From positions 25,403 through 89,402 of the IMG/VR virus record IMGVR_UViG_3300022925_001882: DNA of 64,000 nucleotides. One strand, given 5' to 3'. The translations under genes were made by a program, and so were the position numbers. How positions within the stretch are numbered: the stretch's first letter is position 1; each line of letters opens with the position of its first letter. Shown here in pieces: positions 9,144-17,967 of the stretch. This DNA is from a virus. The notes under the pieces were generated by a model. That model was given only the letters and a program-made list of their open reading frames with translations. It did not search any database and had not been told where the DNA came from.

Positions 9144-9560
9144 ATGGCGATTATTATAAATCAATCTGCTGGTATTTTCTTTTATTGTAAATCTACCAAA
9201 CGATCTCTATATCTTTTAAGAAATGAATCTAAAAACCCTACATGGTCTATACCAGGGGGCAAGATTGAAAAGAATGAAACTTTATTAGCAGGATTAAAAA
9301 GAGAATGTTTAGAAGAAATCTCACATTGGGACGATGATTTTAAATTAGTTCCTATCCAAAAATTCGTCAATAATACATTTGCATATCACACCTTTTTTTG
9401 TGAGATTGAAAAAGAATTTTCCCCAATTCTTAATGACGAACATTGTGGGTATGCTTGGGTAGGTGGTGACAAATACCCAAAACCTCTACACCCCGGATTA
9501 TTCTCTACAATCAATATCGATAACGTAGTAGACAAGTTATCTAGTCTAAAGAACTTATAG
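9144..9560 (+). CDS. Nudix hydrolase
   Basis: 138 residues, the usual size for a single Nudix domain. The Nudix box is complete at residues 39-59: G39, five residues, E45, seven residues, R53-E54, then E57-E58. These acidic residues bind the metal that hydrolyses a nucleoside diphosphate linked to another group. Likely substrates are oxidised or modified dNTPs, ADP-ribose or NAD derivatives; sequence alone cannot decide. T4 also encodes a Nudix protein (NudE). Its own TAAATA box indicates late expression. Confidence 0.85.
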   Translation: MAIIINQSAGIFFYCKSTKRSLYLLRNESKNPTWSIPGGKIEKNETLLAGLKRECLEEISHWDDDFKLVPIQKFVNNTFAYHTFFCEIEKEFSPILNDEHCGYAWVGGDKYPKPLHPGLFSTINIDNVVDKLSSLKNL

Positions 9561-9728
9561 AAAGCCCTCAGAGACGTTCTAAGACGCCACAAAACATATA
9601 GTAGTGTCTTTAGATGTCTTCAAATAACGTTGCTCACAGGCTACGTTATGCGGTTTTATGTAGCCTGAAGGCTACATACCCAAAAAGAAAGGGCGACTAG
9701 CACCCTTTCTTACCTAAATAACTAAAAT
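9561..9728. terminator. Structured region between convergent genes (nested hairpins, bidirectional terminator)
   Basis: No gene of useful length. It holds TATGTAGCC-TGAA-GGCTACATA (9657-9678, 9-bp stem, tetraloop) and AAGAAAGGG-N9-CCCTTTCTT (9685-9711, 9-bp stem with A/T arms). The segment CAGGCTAC at 9637-9644 can pair with GTAGCCTG at 9660-9667 instead, so the first hairpin has an exclusive alternative. An imperfect repeat pair TCTAAGAC / GTCTTTAGA lies further left. Position between the ends of the Nudix and XhlA-like genes fits termination on both strands. Confidence 0.6.
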
Positions 9729-10058
9729 TTAGTGCGACATCCAAAACTCAATGACTGAATAGCCTAGAGTTCCTGCCACCATACCTGCTCCGATAAGCAT
9801 CCATCTCCAACGTTCTAACGCAGTAATTTTTTGCGCCATATTGTCGTGTGACTCTTGGTTTGACTTTTGGAAGTCAGTTAAGAGTTTGTGAGTTGATGCC
9901 GTGCCTTCTTTAATTAATGTTTCACATTCTTTAATATCATGTTTAACATCATTTAATGCAGTATCAAACTTTTCATCCAAGTTTTTAAATTCGACTTTGA
10001 GAACCGCAATATCAGTGTCGTACTGTTGTAATTGCTTTTGTGCGTTACTCTGTGCCAT
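9729..10058 (-). CDS. XhlA-like coiled-coil protein with C-terminal membrane anchor
   Basis: 109 residues. Residues about 15-82 form an amphipathic helix or coiled coil. A single hydrophobic segment at about 86-106 (WMLIGAGMVAGTLGYSVIEF) ends the protein. This topology, with an ERWRW motif just before the span, resembles the XhlA (haemolysin-like) phage family linked to lysis or membrane association. Function is inferred from topology only. It lies downstream of the 10075-10527 virion-type gene on the same strand. Confidence 0.5.
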   Translation of the reverse strand: MAQSNAQKQLQQYDTDIAVLKVEFKNLDEKFDTALNDVKHDIKECETLIKEGTASTHKLLTDFQKSNQESHDNMAQKITALERWRWMLIGAGMVAGTLGYSVIEFWMSH

Positions 10059-10074
10059 TTATAAACCCCTCAGA

Positions 10075-10527
10075 TTATAAAGATTCAACTGTTACAATCG
10101 GGTAAGGTTGACCACCGTATGTATCTGCAGGATATGCTGTATTGAAAGATATGATGTAAGGGTTGCCAGAAAAGTCTAATGCACGTCCTGATCCTTTAAT
10201 TCTTTCTAATCTTACAGTACTTAGATCGTCTAAAGTTACAGTAACAGTCATAGTGTTGTCTGCTAATGCACCATCAGCCGAATCCGCTAAAGTACAAATA
10301 CCTTGGTTTCCGGAACCATCATCAACAAGATACTTTCTAGCACCTTTTTGTCTGATAATAAAGCCGTCGCCTTCTATGTTAGAGCCTACTTTGCATCTAC
10401 ATACAGTTTGAGGCCCTGTCTGAGTTGTGTTACCAGCAACAATACGGTAAGTGTTTGATAAACCTGCCGGGTTGTTATAAGTGGTATCAACATCAGAATT
10501 TTTCGATGTTTTCATTGGTCGTCCCAT
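10075..10527 (-). CDS. Probable virion structural protein
   Basis: 150 residues from ATG at 10527. This start is chosen over an upstream in-frame ATG (10587) because an AAAGGAGAT Shine-Dalgarno lies 6 nt before it and the extra 20 residues are Arg/Pro-rich and look untranslated. The N-terminus MGRPMKTSKNSDV resembles 'MGRP(L/M)' virion proteins of marine T4-like phages. The rest is Gly/Asp/Thr-rich and beta-sheet-like. A TATAAATA promoter about 105 nt upstream and a leader containing GCGG-TGCCCG-CCGC support abundant late expression. Confidence 0.55.
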   Translation of the reverse strand: MGRPMKTSKNSDVDTTYNNPAGLSNTYRIVAGNTTQTGPQTVCRCKVGSNIEGDGFIIRQKGARKYLVDDGSGNQGICTLADSADGALADNTMTVTVTLDDLSTVRLERIKGSGRALDFSGNPYIISFNTAYPADTYGGQPYPIVTVESL

Positions 10528-10631
10528 TTTTTGATCTCCTTTAATATTAGTGAGTGACGTTCTAGGTCTACGCGGCGGGCACCGCATAAGTCTCGTTTGA
10601 TGTTATCTTACAAAACAAGAACATTCATATG

Positions 10632-10639
10632 TATTTATA
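10632..10639 (-). promoter_or_regulatory. Late promoter, exact TATAAATA
   Basis: TATAAATACATATG on the minus strand, about 105 nt upstream of the 10527 start. The leader between them contains a short GC-rich inverted repeat at about 10570-10590. Confidence 0.7.
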
Positions 10640-10661
10640 GTTTTTGCGTAAAAACGTTGGA

Positions 10662-13600
10662 TTAGAGACGGCCGACTGCTATCTCAATAACAGATACTTC
10701 ATTAGTTTCTTTGTCTTCGATAGCCTTACCTATAGTCATTCCAGGATGCATTATAGTAACAACATGATACCAAGCAGTTGCACCGCCTTCTCCATTTGCC
10801 ACCATTATGTCACCTTTTTCACATGTACCTGTAACCTTACATGGTACTCGACCTTGTAGTGCAATAGCAACTTTGTCTCCAGGACATTCTGCATTCATAA
10901 TATATGCAGGATTAGTTGATACGACACCTGCTACTCGTTTGCTACCTACTTCATTAGAAATGTGTACTTCTTTAGTGCCACCAAACGATACAACAGTACC
11001 TGCTTCGTATACTTCTTCACCTTCGTAGTATTCTGCTAAGTCAGCATAAGTTGCTTGTAAACGTGAACCGCCACTTAATAACCAATTACCTTTGATATAA
11101 GCGGTTGTATTTTCATCAGATGTTGCCGGGTCATTTCCAGCATGTAATTCTCCAGTGAATACTTCATTGAATATACCGCCTGCACCTACTATGTTACCTG
11201 TTGCAGAAATATGTACTTCTTCTGTGCCACCTTTTTGAAATGCAGACCAAACATTACCGGGAGTAGTATTTGATGTTGCTTGATTATTTAATTGGAAAGC
11301 ATCATATACATTAGCGGGTCCTGCTGAGCCTTGTAGTCCTAGACTTGTTAACTCTGTAAGAGTTGGAGTGCCTACAGCAGGGGAATAACTATTGTTCCAA
11401 GTTGCTGTAAATTTACCACCAGTTGCTTTAAATTCTGTATCTCCTACTATACCACCAGACGTTCCTCCGACTAACGTAATACTTGAGCCTGGTGATGCGC
11501 CGCCCGTAACATTGAGGTCAACAGTTGCAGTACCCGGTGTATCAAGACCTACAAGATTACCTGTAAATTGAGTAAGATTATCGACACCAAGATTAATATC
11601 ATTTTCAACAATAATAGTGCCATCGACTCTTAAGTTTGCAACTACAGTTGCGTTGCCATTAATAGTTGCGGCTTGAGTAACAATATTTGCAGTAGTAATG
11701 TTTCCAGCATTTAAGTTACCAGTGATATCTGTTCCACCGTCAATATTTGCATAGGTAGCCGAAATACTTTCTGCTGACATGTCTTGTTCAAAATGACCAT
11801 AATTACCAACAATATTACCTGTTGCTACGATATGAGTAGGTGTTGATGATGGGTGACTAGCAGTCCATGTGGGTCCCGGAGTAAGTAAATTACTACTTGA
11901 CTGATTTAATTTAAGGTATGCGTTTTCTGTAGTGCCATCTAAATCATAACTTTGTAGACCATCCATTTTTAAACGCATCTTACCAGGCATACCCGGTACA
12001 ATACCATCAGTATCTATCAGTGCATCAAAGTATTCTGTTTCTACCGTTGCACTTACTGGTCCTAAACCACTGTTAATACCTACGAATGAATGTTTGTTGT
12101 TAACAAAATCGTGGTGTACGTAACCGTTTGCACCACCTTGCTCACCTGTTACAAACAAATTACTAGTTGCGGCTTGGATATTACCAGTCAATCTAATATT
12201 AGATGATGTTGTCTCTCCAGTAAATGATATGCCAGAAGCATTAGATGTAATTTGCTGATCACCAACATAAATTGTAGTTCCAGACAAATATAAATCATTA
12301 AATCTATTTGTGTTATTACCTAAGTCGTATGTAACATTAGCATCAGGAGTAATGTTGCCTGATACTTCTAAACCATTAAGTGTGCCAACACTAGTAATGT
12401 TTGGTTGTGATGCTGTTGCTAGAGGGCCTTCTAATACAGTTGCAGTTAATGTACCTGTAGACTTATCAAATGTGAGACCATTGTTGCCTGCTAATGATCC
12501 AGCATCGTTAAATTGAACTTGTGTGTCAACACCTGCTGGGGTAGTTGCTGGCGCAACCATTACACTGTTAATGTTAGTGCCACCACCTGTAATTGCCGCA
12601 TAACCTGACAAAGCAGTGTCCCATGTCATTGTAAGGTTATTAGCATCTACATATTCTATCGTTGGATAGTTATAACGACCGTTGTATGAAATGCCACTGC
12701 CATCGATTGCTTCGACACCCACATATCTTCTGTTGAGACCATGATTAACATTCCAAACAGTTGCGGCTACAGTCTGTTCATGTAAGAAATAACCACCGTC
12801 TGGGTTAGTCCAACTTAAGTTACCTGCTCCGTCTGTTTTAAGAATATAATTTGCAGTACCGCCGTCTATTTGTACATTGCTTACATCACCTAAATCAGAT
12901 GCACCTGAAACTGTGAGTGTAGTTAAATTACCTGCAATACCAGATAACGTTCCACCAGTTGCTGTTATATTACCAGCACTTAAATTACCTGAAACATCTA
13001 ATGATGTTAAAGTACCAACACTAGTAATGTTTGATTGTACTGCACCTGAAACTGTACTTGCGATTGCGGCTAAAGGTACTGTACCTGTTACGTTTGCTCC
13101 GGCAACAGTATTAGCAGTTGCGGCAAAGTTAACTTCACCTGCAACGTTTGCACCTTGAACATTTGAAATGTTGCCTGCATCACCTGATAAAATACCAACA
13201 ACGTTACCTACGAATGTTTCTGCCGCTATTCTATTAGTAAATGTTGTATGAGTTGCGTTTGATGTAATTTCTTGGAAGCCTAATGTGATAGACGATCCTG
13301 ATAGATATAAATCTCTAAATCTATTTGTGTTGTTTCCTAAATCATATGCTATGTTTGCATCAGGAGTAATGTCTCCTGCTACTTCTAAACTTGTAAGAGT
13401 ACCAACACTTGTAACGTTTGGTTGTGCGGCTGTTGTTAAAACACCGGTTAATGTTGAACCTGATACATCATATGTTGCTTCAACATTACCTGCTACGAAT
13501 TTTGCGTTAGCAGTATCAAATGTATAACTACCACTTACATTCAGTGGTTTATTACCTGTTGCAGAAGTAGATACTAATGCTGGGAAGTAATTTCCTGTAG

Positions 13601-14822
13601 TAAGATTGCCTACTACACTGTTGTCTGCTACGTTAGCATAATCAACATTTAAATTTGCTACACGTGTTGTAGAGTCTACGACAATAGGTGTCGTACCTGT
13701 TGCTACGTTTGAAAATAGTCTGGATGCTACTACTGAATTTGTAGCATTTAAGTTCCCTACATTTGCATTACCATTAACAGTTAAAGTTTTATTTGAACTA
13801 AAATCCCAAACAAAATCTCCGTCACCATCAATAACACCCGAGTTATTATATTGTACACTTGTGTTACTGCCTTGAGCCGCTGATGTGCCACCGCCACCTG
13901 TTGATGCGATTGCTCTACCACCATAACCGAATACGTTTGCTGTTAAACCTGTTGCTGTACCGATAGGTTTTTCAGGTCCTGCAACACCATTTGCATAGAT
14001 TGTATCAGAAAGTACAATAGTTGTGCCTGAGGGTATTGCATTAATATAATAAGTGGTTCCAGTGTTTATTAATGTAGATCCACTATCCATATCACCAGTG
14101 AATCTTACAGGATCATTTACAGAAAATACTGATGAATCGCCAATTGTAACTCTTTTAGTTACTGTATTTGATGATGCAACACTTGAAAAAGCATACTCAG
14201 TAAATGCAGAAGTGTCTACTGGTGTTAATAAATTTGTGTCAGAGTATAATGTAAACGTAGTTGAAGATTGAACGTTAGCATAATATGTGCCGCCGTTTAA
14301 TTCTGTCATACCTACAGCATCTGTAATTGTAACTTCTTGTCCGTCTGTTAAAAAGTTTTCTACAGTTGAAGTAACTTCACCTGGGTTTGCTTTTGATACA
14401 TTTTCGATGTATGCTGTAATTGTGCCTTTAGGTGTCCAAGATAAATTACCTAGACCATCTGTTTCGATTGTATAGCCAACTGAGCCGCCGTCTATAGCAA
14501 CATTACTAATCTCTCCTAGATCAACTAATCCTCCGGCGTCTCCGCCTCTATTGACCCAGTTATTGCCGTCAAATGCTAAGACTTGTCCGTCTGCAACTGT
14601 ACTATTTGATATGTTTAAGTTACCGACTGATCCGTCGATTTGACTGAATGTAATATCAGAGTATGAAGTTAAAACTTCAATATTTTCTAATCCACTAGTA
14701 GTTTTACCTATAAAGACTCTTTTTGCATCACTGGCAAAACCGATTTCTGCTTCGTCTAATTGTGGTAAATCAACTAGGTTACCAGCCCTTTGTTGAATTT
14801 TAGAGATTTGTATAATGCTCAT
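10662..14822 (-). CDS. Large tail fibre-like adhesin
   Basis: 1386 residues, dominated by Gly/Asn/Thr/Ser-rich beta-structure with repeats (for example YDLGNNTNRF followed by DLYLSG, twice, about 340 residues apart). The N-terminus (MSIIQISKIQQRAGNLVDLP) is the kind that attaches to a baseplate or proximal fibre in marine T4-like phages. The C-terminal 130 residues, starting at ADLAEYYEGEEVYEAGTVV, resemble the conserved end domain of cyanophage and pelagiphage fibre proteins. It is likely the host-recognition fibre. ATG at 14822 has an AAAGGA Shine-Dalgarno and a late promoter. I cannot say whether it corresponds to gp34, gp36 or gp37. Confidence 0.75.
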   Translation of the reverse strand: MSIIQISKIQQRAGNLVDLPQLDEAEIGFASDAKRVFIGKTTSGLENIEVLTSYSDITFSQIDGSVGNLNISNSTVADGQVLAFDGNNWVNRGGDAGGLVDLGEISNVAIDGGSVGYTIETDGLGNLSWTPKGTITAYIENVSKANPGEVTSTVENFLTDGQEVTITDAVGMTELNGGTYYANVQSSTTFTLYSDTNLLTPVDTSAFTEYAFSSVASSNTVTKRVTIGDSSVFSVNDPVRFTGDMDSGSTLINTGTTYYINAIPSGTTIVLSDTIYANGVAGPEKPIGTATGLTANVFGYGGRAIASTGGGGTSAAQGSNTSVQYNNSGVIDGDGDFVWDFSSNKTLTVNGNANVGNLNATNSVVASRLFSNVATGTTPIVVDSTTRVANLNVDYANVADNSVVGNLTTGNYFPALVSTSATGNKPLNVSGSYTFDTANAKFVAGNVEATYDVSGSTLTGVLTTAAQPNVTSVGTLTSLEVAGDITPDANIAYDLGNNTNRFRDLYLSGSSITLGFQEITSNATHTTFTNRIAAETFVGNVVGILSGDAGNISNVQGANVAGEVNFAATANTVAGANVTGTVPLAAIASTVSGAVQSNITSVGTLTSLDVSGNLSAGNITATGGTLSGIAGNLTTLTVSGASDLGDVSNVQIDGGTANYILKTDGAGNLSWTNPDGGYFLHEQTVAATVWNVNHGLNRRYVGVEAIDGSGISYNGRYNYPTIEYVDANNLTMTWDTALSGYAAITGGGTNINSVMVAPATTPAGVDTQVQFNDAGSLAGNNGLTFDKSTGTLTATVLEGPLATASQPNITSVGTLNGLEVSGNITPDANVTYDLGNNTNRFNDLYLSGTTIYVGDQQITSNASGISFTGETTSSNIRLTGNIQAATSNLFVTGEQGGANGYVHHDFVNNKHSFVGINSGLGPVSATVETEYFDALIDTDGIVPGMPGKMRLKMDGLQSYDLDGTTENAYLKLNQSSSNLLTPGPTWTASHPSSTPTHIVATGNIVGNYGHFEQDMSAESISATYANIDGGTDITGNLNAGNITTANIVTQAATINGNATVVANLRVDGTIIVENDINLGVDNLTQFTGNLVGLDTPGTATVDLNVTGGASPGSSITLVGGTSGGIVGDTEFKATGGKFTATWNNSYSPAVGTPTLTELTSLGLQGSAGPANVYDAFQLNNQATSNTTPGNVWSAFQKGGTEEVHISATGNIVGAGGIFNEVFTGELHAGNDPATSDENTTAYIKGNWLLSGGSRLQATYADLAEYYEGEEVYEAGTVVSFGGTKEVHISNEVGSKRVAGVVSTNPAYIMNAECPGDKVAIALQGRVPCKVTGTCEKGDIMVANGEGGATAWYHVVTIMHPGMTIGKAIEDKETNEVSVIEIAVGRL
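12291..13450. repeat. Internal duplicated module of the tail fibre gene
   Basis: About 130 bp near 12291-12420 recurs imperfectly near 13310-13440 (shared blocks such as AATCTATTTGTGTT, CATCAGGAGTAATGT and CCAACACT). In protein this is the module ITPDAN(I/V), YDLGNNTNRF, DLYLSG. A third, partial copy (TLTSLDVSGN) lies near 12980-13040. This is a typical source of fibre-length variation. Confidence 0.65.
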
Positions 14823-14850
14823 AAGTCTAATCTTTTCCTTTGATTATACT

Positions 14851-14856
14851 TATTTA
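14851..14856 (-). promoter_or_regulatory. Late promoter of the tail fibre gene
   Basis: GATAAATAAGTAT on the minus strand, followed by an AAAGGA Shine-Dalgarno and the ATG at 14822. Confidence 0.65.
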
Positions 14857-14886
14857 TCATTGATTTTAAATCAATGTGGCATTTTA

Positions 14887-15576
14887 TCAGATGTACTTAG
14901 TGTAGTATTCTTCTAACTTCTTTAGCCATTGTTGATGATACTTATCAAACTCATTGCCTTCTACAATAAACTCTTGGTATTCATAGTCTTTGCTACACAT
15001 AAACACGACACCTTTCTTAATCTTTGTGCCATATAAGATGTTGTGTGCATCTGCATATGCGGCTAACTGAATAAAATAATCATCAATCCATTCACGTTTC
15101 TTGGGTCTATTCGTTTGCTTGTGATCCATGATTGCTTCATCACCTTTATGCAAACCAACTAAGTCAGTTGTACCTGCATAGATTTCAGGATAGTATAATG
15201 TAACTTCAGTTCCCCAAAATTCTTCACAGTTTACTAGACCTTTGTCAACAATTTCTTGTGCCATAATATGACTTTGTTTGCTGTATGGATTAGATCCGTA
15301 TTGCCCCATGTCTCCAGTGTCACTTAACACATAGTTTTCTAACCATTTATGCATACGTGTTCCGCGACCTGCGGCTTCAGTAGTGATCTCTTGTGCTTTT
15401 TTATGTCCAACTCTGTTACGCCATTCTTGTAATGATTTTTTCTTTTCTTCAGATTGTGTAGCAGATAAGATAGTCGTTACACTAGGAAGTTTACCTCCGT
15501 CTGGTGTAAGATATTTACGTGAACCATCAAAGTTTTTCTTTTTTAGTTCTTGGTATGGATATTTTTGTGTTATCAT
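14887..15576 (-). CDS. PD-(D/E)XK (RecB-like) exonuclease
   Basis: 229 residues. Family positions are all visible: H76 in GTRMHKWLE, E124 in WGTEVTL, D138 in GTTDLVG, D151-H-K153 in IMDHKQT, and Q170 with Y174 in QLAAYA. This is the order seen in the MGME1/RecB-like single-strand exonucleases common in marine T4-like phages. It probably trims or degrades DNA in recombination or host DNA breakdown. It starts at ATG 15576, sharing one base with the stop of the SGNH gene upstream (TAATG-type coupling). Confidence 0.78.
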   Translation of the reverse strand: MITQKYPYQELKKKNFDGSRKYLTPDGGKLPSVTTILSATQSEEKKKSLQEWRNRVGHKKAQEITTEAAGRGTRMHKWLENYVLSDTGDMGQYGSNPYSKQSHIMAQEIVDKGLVNCEEFWGTEVTLYYPEIYAGTTDLVGLHKGDEAIMDHKQTNRPKKREWIDDYFIQLAAYADAHNILYGTKIKKGVVFMCSKDYEYQEFIVEGNEFDKYHQQWLKKLEEYYTKYI

Positions 15577-16463
15577 TATGGCCTCATATGATCTGTTTCT
15601 GGTTTGCCTGCCCAGTTTTTATTTAAATAATCTAATCCTAATTCATGGAAGTAATATACGTTTCTACAAAATTCAAGTGGATAAAAATTTATAGTATTAG
15701 TATGGTTATATTGTACATCTTTTTCCGTTTCTGGAGTATGTATTAGTATATCATGTAACTTAGCATGGTTGCAGTCAATCACTTCGATTTCATCATAACG
15801 TTTTTCTATTTCTTTCCAAACATAATCTGCAAGATGTTTATGTCCTTCTACTGTTTCATGTAAACAAGGCGTCTTGTCAAAATCTTGTGTAACTTCATTA
15901 AAATTTCTTAATTTGCCAGAGTGTAATTCTAATTCATTTATCAAAATTGTCTCGTAACGTTCTATAAAATCTTGTACTACCGCTGAAGTATTTGGCATAT
16001 AATCACTCATAAGATGAGGTATATTGTTTGTATCTAACAAACTATTAATACTTGTCCAACGATGTAATTTATCTTGTTCCATTAAACAATAATAGTGATC
16101 ATCAGAGTTTAAAATTATTTCTTTTTCTAACTGAGAGTGAGTTCCGTAACCATCAACAATATGAAAATGATGGGGAGGCGCGCCGGCATAGGCATCTGCC
16201 AAGTAACATTCTCTACGTGATGATTGAGTATATGCATGTATATAGAAAGGATTGTTGTCATGCAAAAGGTCTTTGTAAAAGTATTGCATCGTTCTACGAA
16301 AGACTGCTTGATTTCCCTGTCCGGGTAGAGCAAGATTAACTAGCGGAACTCCTAAACGTTTTGCAATGATAGAAGCCCAACAATCATTGATTGGATCTGC
16401 TATTCCGTGTCCATATGTATAACTACAGCCGTTAACGACTAAGTGTGATATTTTTAAATTCAA
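15576..16463 (-). CDS. SGNH/GDSL-like hydrolase family protein (second copy)
   Basis: 295 residues from TTG at 16463. I choose TTG because it overlaps the iscA stop as TTGA and has GGAGAG 9 nt upstream; the in-frame ATG at 16490 would add only residues that are translation of the iscA 3' end. Block I is VVNGCSYTYGHG. A block II-like ALPGQGNQA follows. CLHETVEGHKHLAD near the C-terminal third looks like block V. Substrate unknown. It lies between the Fe-S carrier and the PD-(D/E)XK nuclease, all overlapping. Confidence 0.58.
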   Translation of the reverse strand: MNLKISHLVVNGCSYTYGHGIADPINDCWASIIAKRLGVPLVNLALPGQGNQAVFRRTMQYFYKDLLHDNNPFYIHAYTQSSRRECYLADAYAGAPPHHFHIVDGYGTHSQLEKEIILNSDDHYYCLMEQDKLHRWTSINSLLDTNNIPHLMSDYMPNTSAVVQDFIERYETILINELELHSGKLRNFNEVTQDFDKTPCLHETVEGHKHLADYVWKEIEKRYDEIEVIDCNHAKLHDILIHTPETEKDVQYNHTNTINFYPLEFCRNVYYFHELGLDYLNKNWAGKPETDHMRP

Positions 16464-16777
16464 ATCGTAAAACTCTCTCCACAACCACAACGTGCCTTTT
16501 CTAACGGATTAATAAATTCAAAACCTTCATTTAATCCTTGTTTTTGATAGTCTACTGTGATTCCTTCAAGTATAGTGTTAGCCTTAGGATCAATTAATAT
16601 TGAAAACCCATCATATTCATTGATAATATCTTCTTCGTTAATATTATCTGCATATTCAAGTTTGTAAGCATATCCACTACACCCTGTAGTTTCTATGCCT
16701 ATACGAATACCAACGCCTTTGCCGCGTTTTTCTAAATGGGCTTTAATTTTATCTTTTGCAATGTCTGTAACTTCCAT
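16460..16777 (-). CDS. A-type iron-sulfur carrier (IscA/HesB family)
   Basis: 105 residues from ATG at 16777, the normal family length. The three ligand cysteines are present: C33 in TTGCSGY and C97, C99 in CGCG near the C-terminus. These hold a [2Fe-2S]/[4Fe-4S] cluster for delivery to apoproteins. The start is set by the exact TAAATA, 5 nt, ATG spacing seen at other late genes; an in-frame GTG at 16792 is less likely. An early promoter (16804-16832) also precedes it. Possible clients in this genome are the radical SAM enzyme and the RecB-like nuclease; this is inference. Confidence 0.85.
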   Translation of the reverse strand: MEVTDIAKDKIKAHLEKRGKGVGIRIGIETTGCSGYAYKLEYADNINEEDIINEYDGFSILIDPKANTILEGITVDYQKQGLNEGFEFINPLEKARCGCGESFTI

Positions 16778-16782
16778 ACTTG

Positions 16783-16788
16783 TATTTA
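16783..16788 (-). promoter_or_regulatory. Late promoter of iscA-like gene, 5 nt before ATG
   Basis: TTAAATA then CAAGT then the ATG at 16777. Confidence 0.6.
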
Positions 16789-16803
16789 ACACCTCAATAT
16801 GTT

Positions 16804-16832
16804 ATTATAAAGTAATTTATATTACGTGTAAA
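16804..16832 (-). promoter_or_regulatory. Sigma70-type promoter of iscA-like gene
   Basis: TTTACA (16832-16827, 5/6) and TATAAT (16809-16804, 6/6) with a 17-bp spacer. Together with the TAAATA box this gene may be read both early and late. Confidence 0.6.
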
Positions 16833-16843
16833 GTGGATTGGGT

Positions 16844-17215
16844 TTATATTTTAAAGGCGCCGCGATCTTTTTTCATAGCAGACTTTGCCATTTTATCAAC
16901 GGTTTTTTCACTATCAGATTCTTTGTCTTTTCCAGGTTCAATGTTAACAGGTTCGTGTCCTTTGAATACTACTTTATCTCCCTGAATATTTGAAATGACA
17001 CTTTTTAAAAGAGGCTTTTCCATCATTTTGTACAAGTCTTGTACGTCAAGTATAATGTCATTGTCTTGGAATGTGTCTAGCAGTTGATCAACTGTAAAGT
17101 TATCAGGATCAATGGACCCATCTTCTACATGTTGTTTTAGTTGATTGGAAACAGCCACGATACTGGCTGCCATTGCGTTGCTATCCTGAGCATCAACAAA
17201 CTCGTAAAGCCTCAT
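16844..17215 (-). CDS. Hypothetical protein with capsid-targeting-like N-terminus
   Basis: 123 residues. It begins MRLYEFVDAQ, which resembles the T4 capsid-targeting sequence (MKTYQEFIAE). The centre is helical (DPDNFTVDQLLDTFQDND) and the last 30 residues are Lys/Asp/Glu-rich with low complexity. It follows the 17221-17958 gene by 5 bp and is probably co-transcribed. A role in the prohead core or as an internal head protein is a hypothesis from the N-terminus and neighbour. Confidence 0.6.
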   Translation of the reverse strand: MRLYEFVDAQDSNAMAASIVAVSNQLKQHVEDGSIDPDNFTVDQLLDTFQDNDIILDVQDLYKMMEKPLLKSVISNIQGDKVVFKGHEPVNIEPGKDKESDSEKTVDKMAKSAMKKDRGAFKI

Positions 17216-17220
17216 GTGCT

Positions 17221-17958
17221 TTACCTTTTTGCTCTACCGACTGGTCCTGTTGATACGTCTACGTTTACGTCTTCGACATCGCCGACGACTTCTGGAGCAT
17301 TAACGTCTACTACGTCAGTTCCTTCATCACCTGTTACGTTCATTACAGGATCAGAAACATCCATACTGTCAACACCAACTTCTCCGTCACCTAAACCTGA
17401 GTCTACGTCACCGTCAAATGCATCTACAACATTTCCACCTGTAATACCTGCTAATGCTTGATCAAGTTGACCTTTAACAGATACTAAACACTGATTTAAT
17501 TCTGCAAGACCTTGTCCTGCTGTTTGATCAAATGCTTGTGCTTCGTTAACACCGATTTCTGTTTGCACAGAATCTACTAATGCAGGCATTTCTTTGACTA
17601 ACATATCTGAAACTTCTTCTAACATTTTCTGTACAGAATCAACCATGTCTTGTGCGGCTAAGATTACTTGTGATCTATTAACTTCTTCATTTTCTGTAAT
17701 GATTTTAGTTCTAGGTGCTTCAGGAGCAATTTTGTAATGCTCTCTGAGAGCCTGCTCTACAAACACTAACTTCATATATGCTGGATATTCAGCACCAAAG
17801 TTCTGAGATTCTTTTGCTTCAGCAATTAAACCCTTTACTTTATTATGCATAGTTTGAGTCTGGATTTTGTTCAAGCCCTTGACGTTAAAATCAACTTCAA
17901 AGTTTTCTTTCAAAGCCTTGACTGCAACTTCTTGTGTGTTTAAATCATTAAGTTTCAT
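17221..17958 (-). CDS. Probable prohead core or virion-associated protein
   Basis: 245 residues. The first 170 are strongly helical, with ENEEVNRSQVILAAQDMVDS (about 90-110) and a LVKEMPALVDSVQTEIGVNE helix. The last 70 are Asp/Val/Gly-rich and very acidic. I recall the helical pattern from a conserved marine T4-like phage protein of unknown role. Helical, acidic proteins with such tails are typical of scaffold cores. ATG at 17958 has a TAGGAA Shine-Dalgarno, and a TAAATA box at 17993-17998 suggests late expression. Confidence 0.6.
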   Translation of the reverse strand: MKLNDLNTQEVAVKALKENFEVDFNVKGLNKIQTQTMHNKVKGLIAEAKESQNFGAEYPAYMKLVFVEQALREHYKIAPEAPRTKIITENEEVNRSQVILAAQDMVDSVQKMLEEVSDMLVKEMPALVDSVQTEIGVNEAQAFDQTAGQGLAELNQCLVSVKGQLDQALAGITGGNVVDAFDGDVDSGLGDGEVGVDSMDVSDPVMNVTGDEGTDVVDVNAPEVVGDVEDVNVDVSTGPVGRAKR

Positions 17959-17967
17959 ATTAAATTC

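Noticed and set aside
9561-9728. tRNA gene in the structured gap.
   Set aside because: No T-loop consensus (GGTTCGAATCC type), no acceptor stem with CCA and arms do not fold as a cloverleaf.
12877-14475. Several plus-strand ORFs of 60-93 residues inside the tail fibre gene.
   Set aside because: They are shadows of the Gly/Ala/Thr-rich fibre frame and have no start signals.
16458-16490. ATG at 16490 as the start of the SGNH gene.
   Set aside because: The extra residues are an out-of-frame copy of the iscA-like 3' end; the TTG at 16463 has a GGAGAG site and a TTGA overlap.
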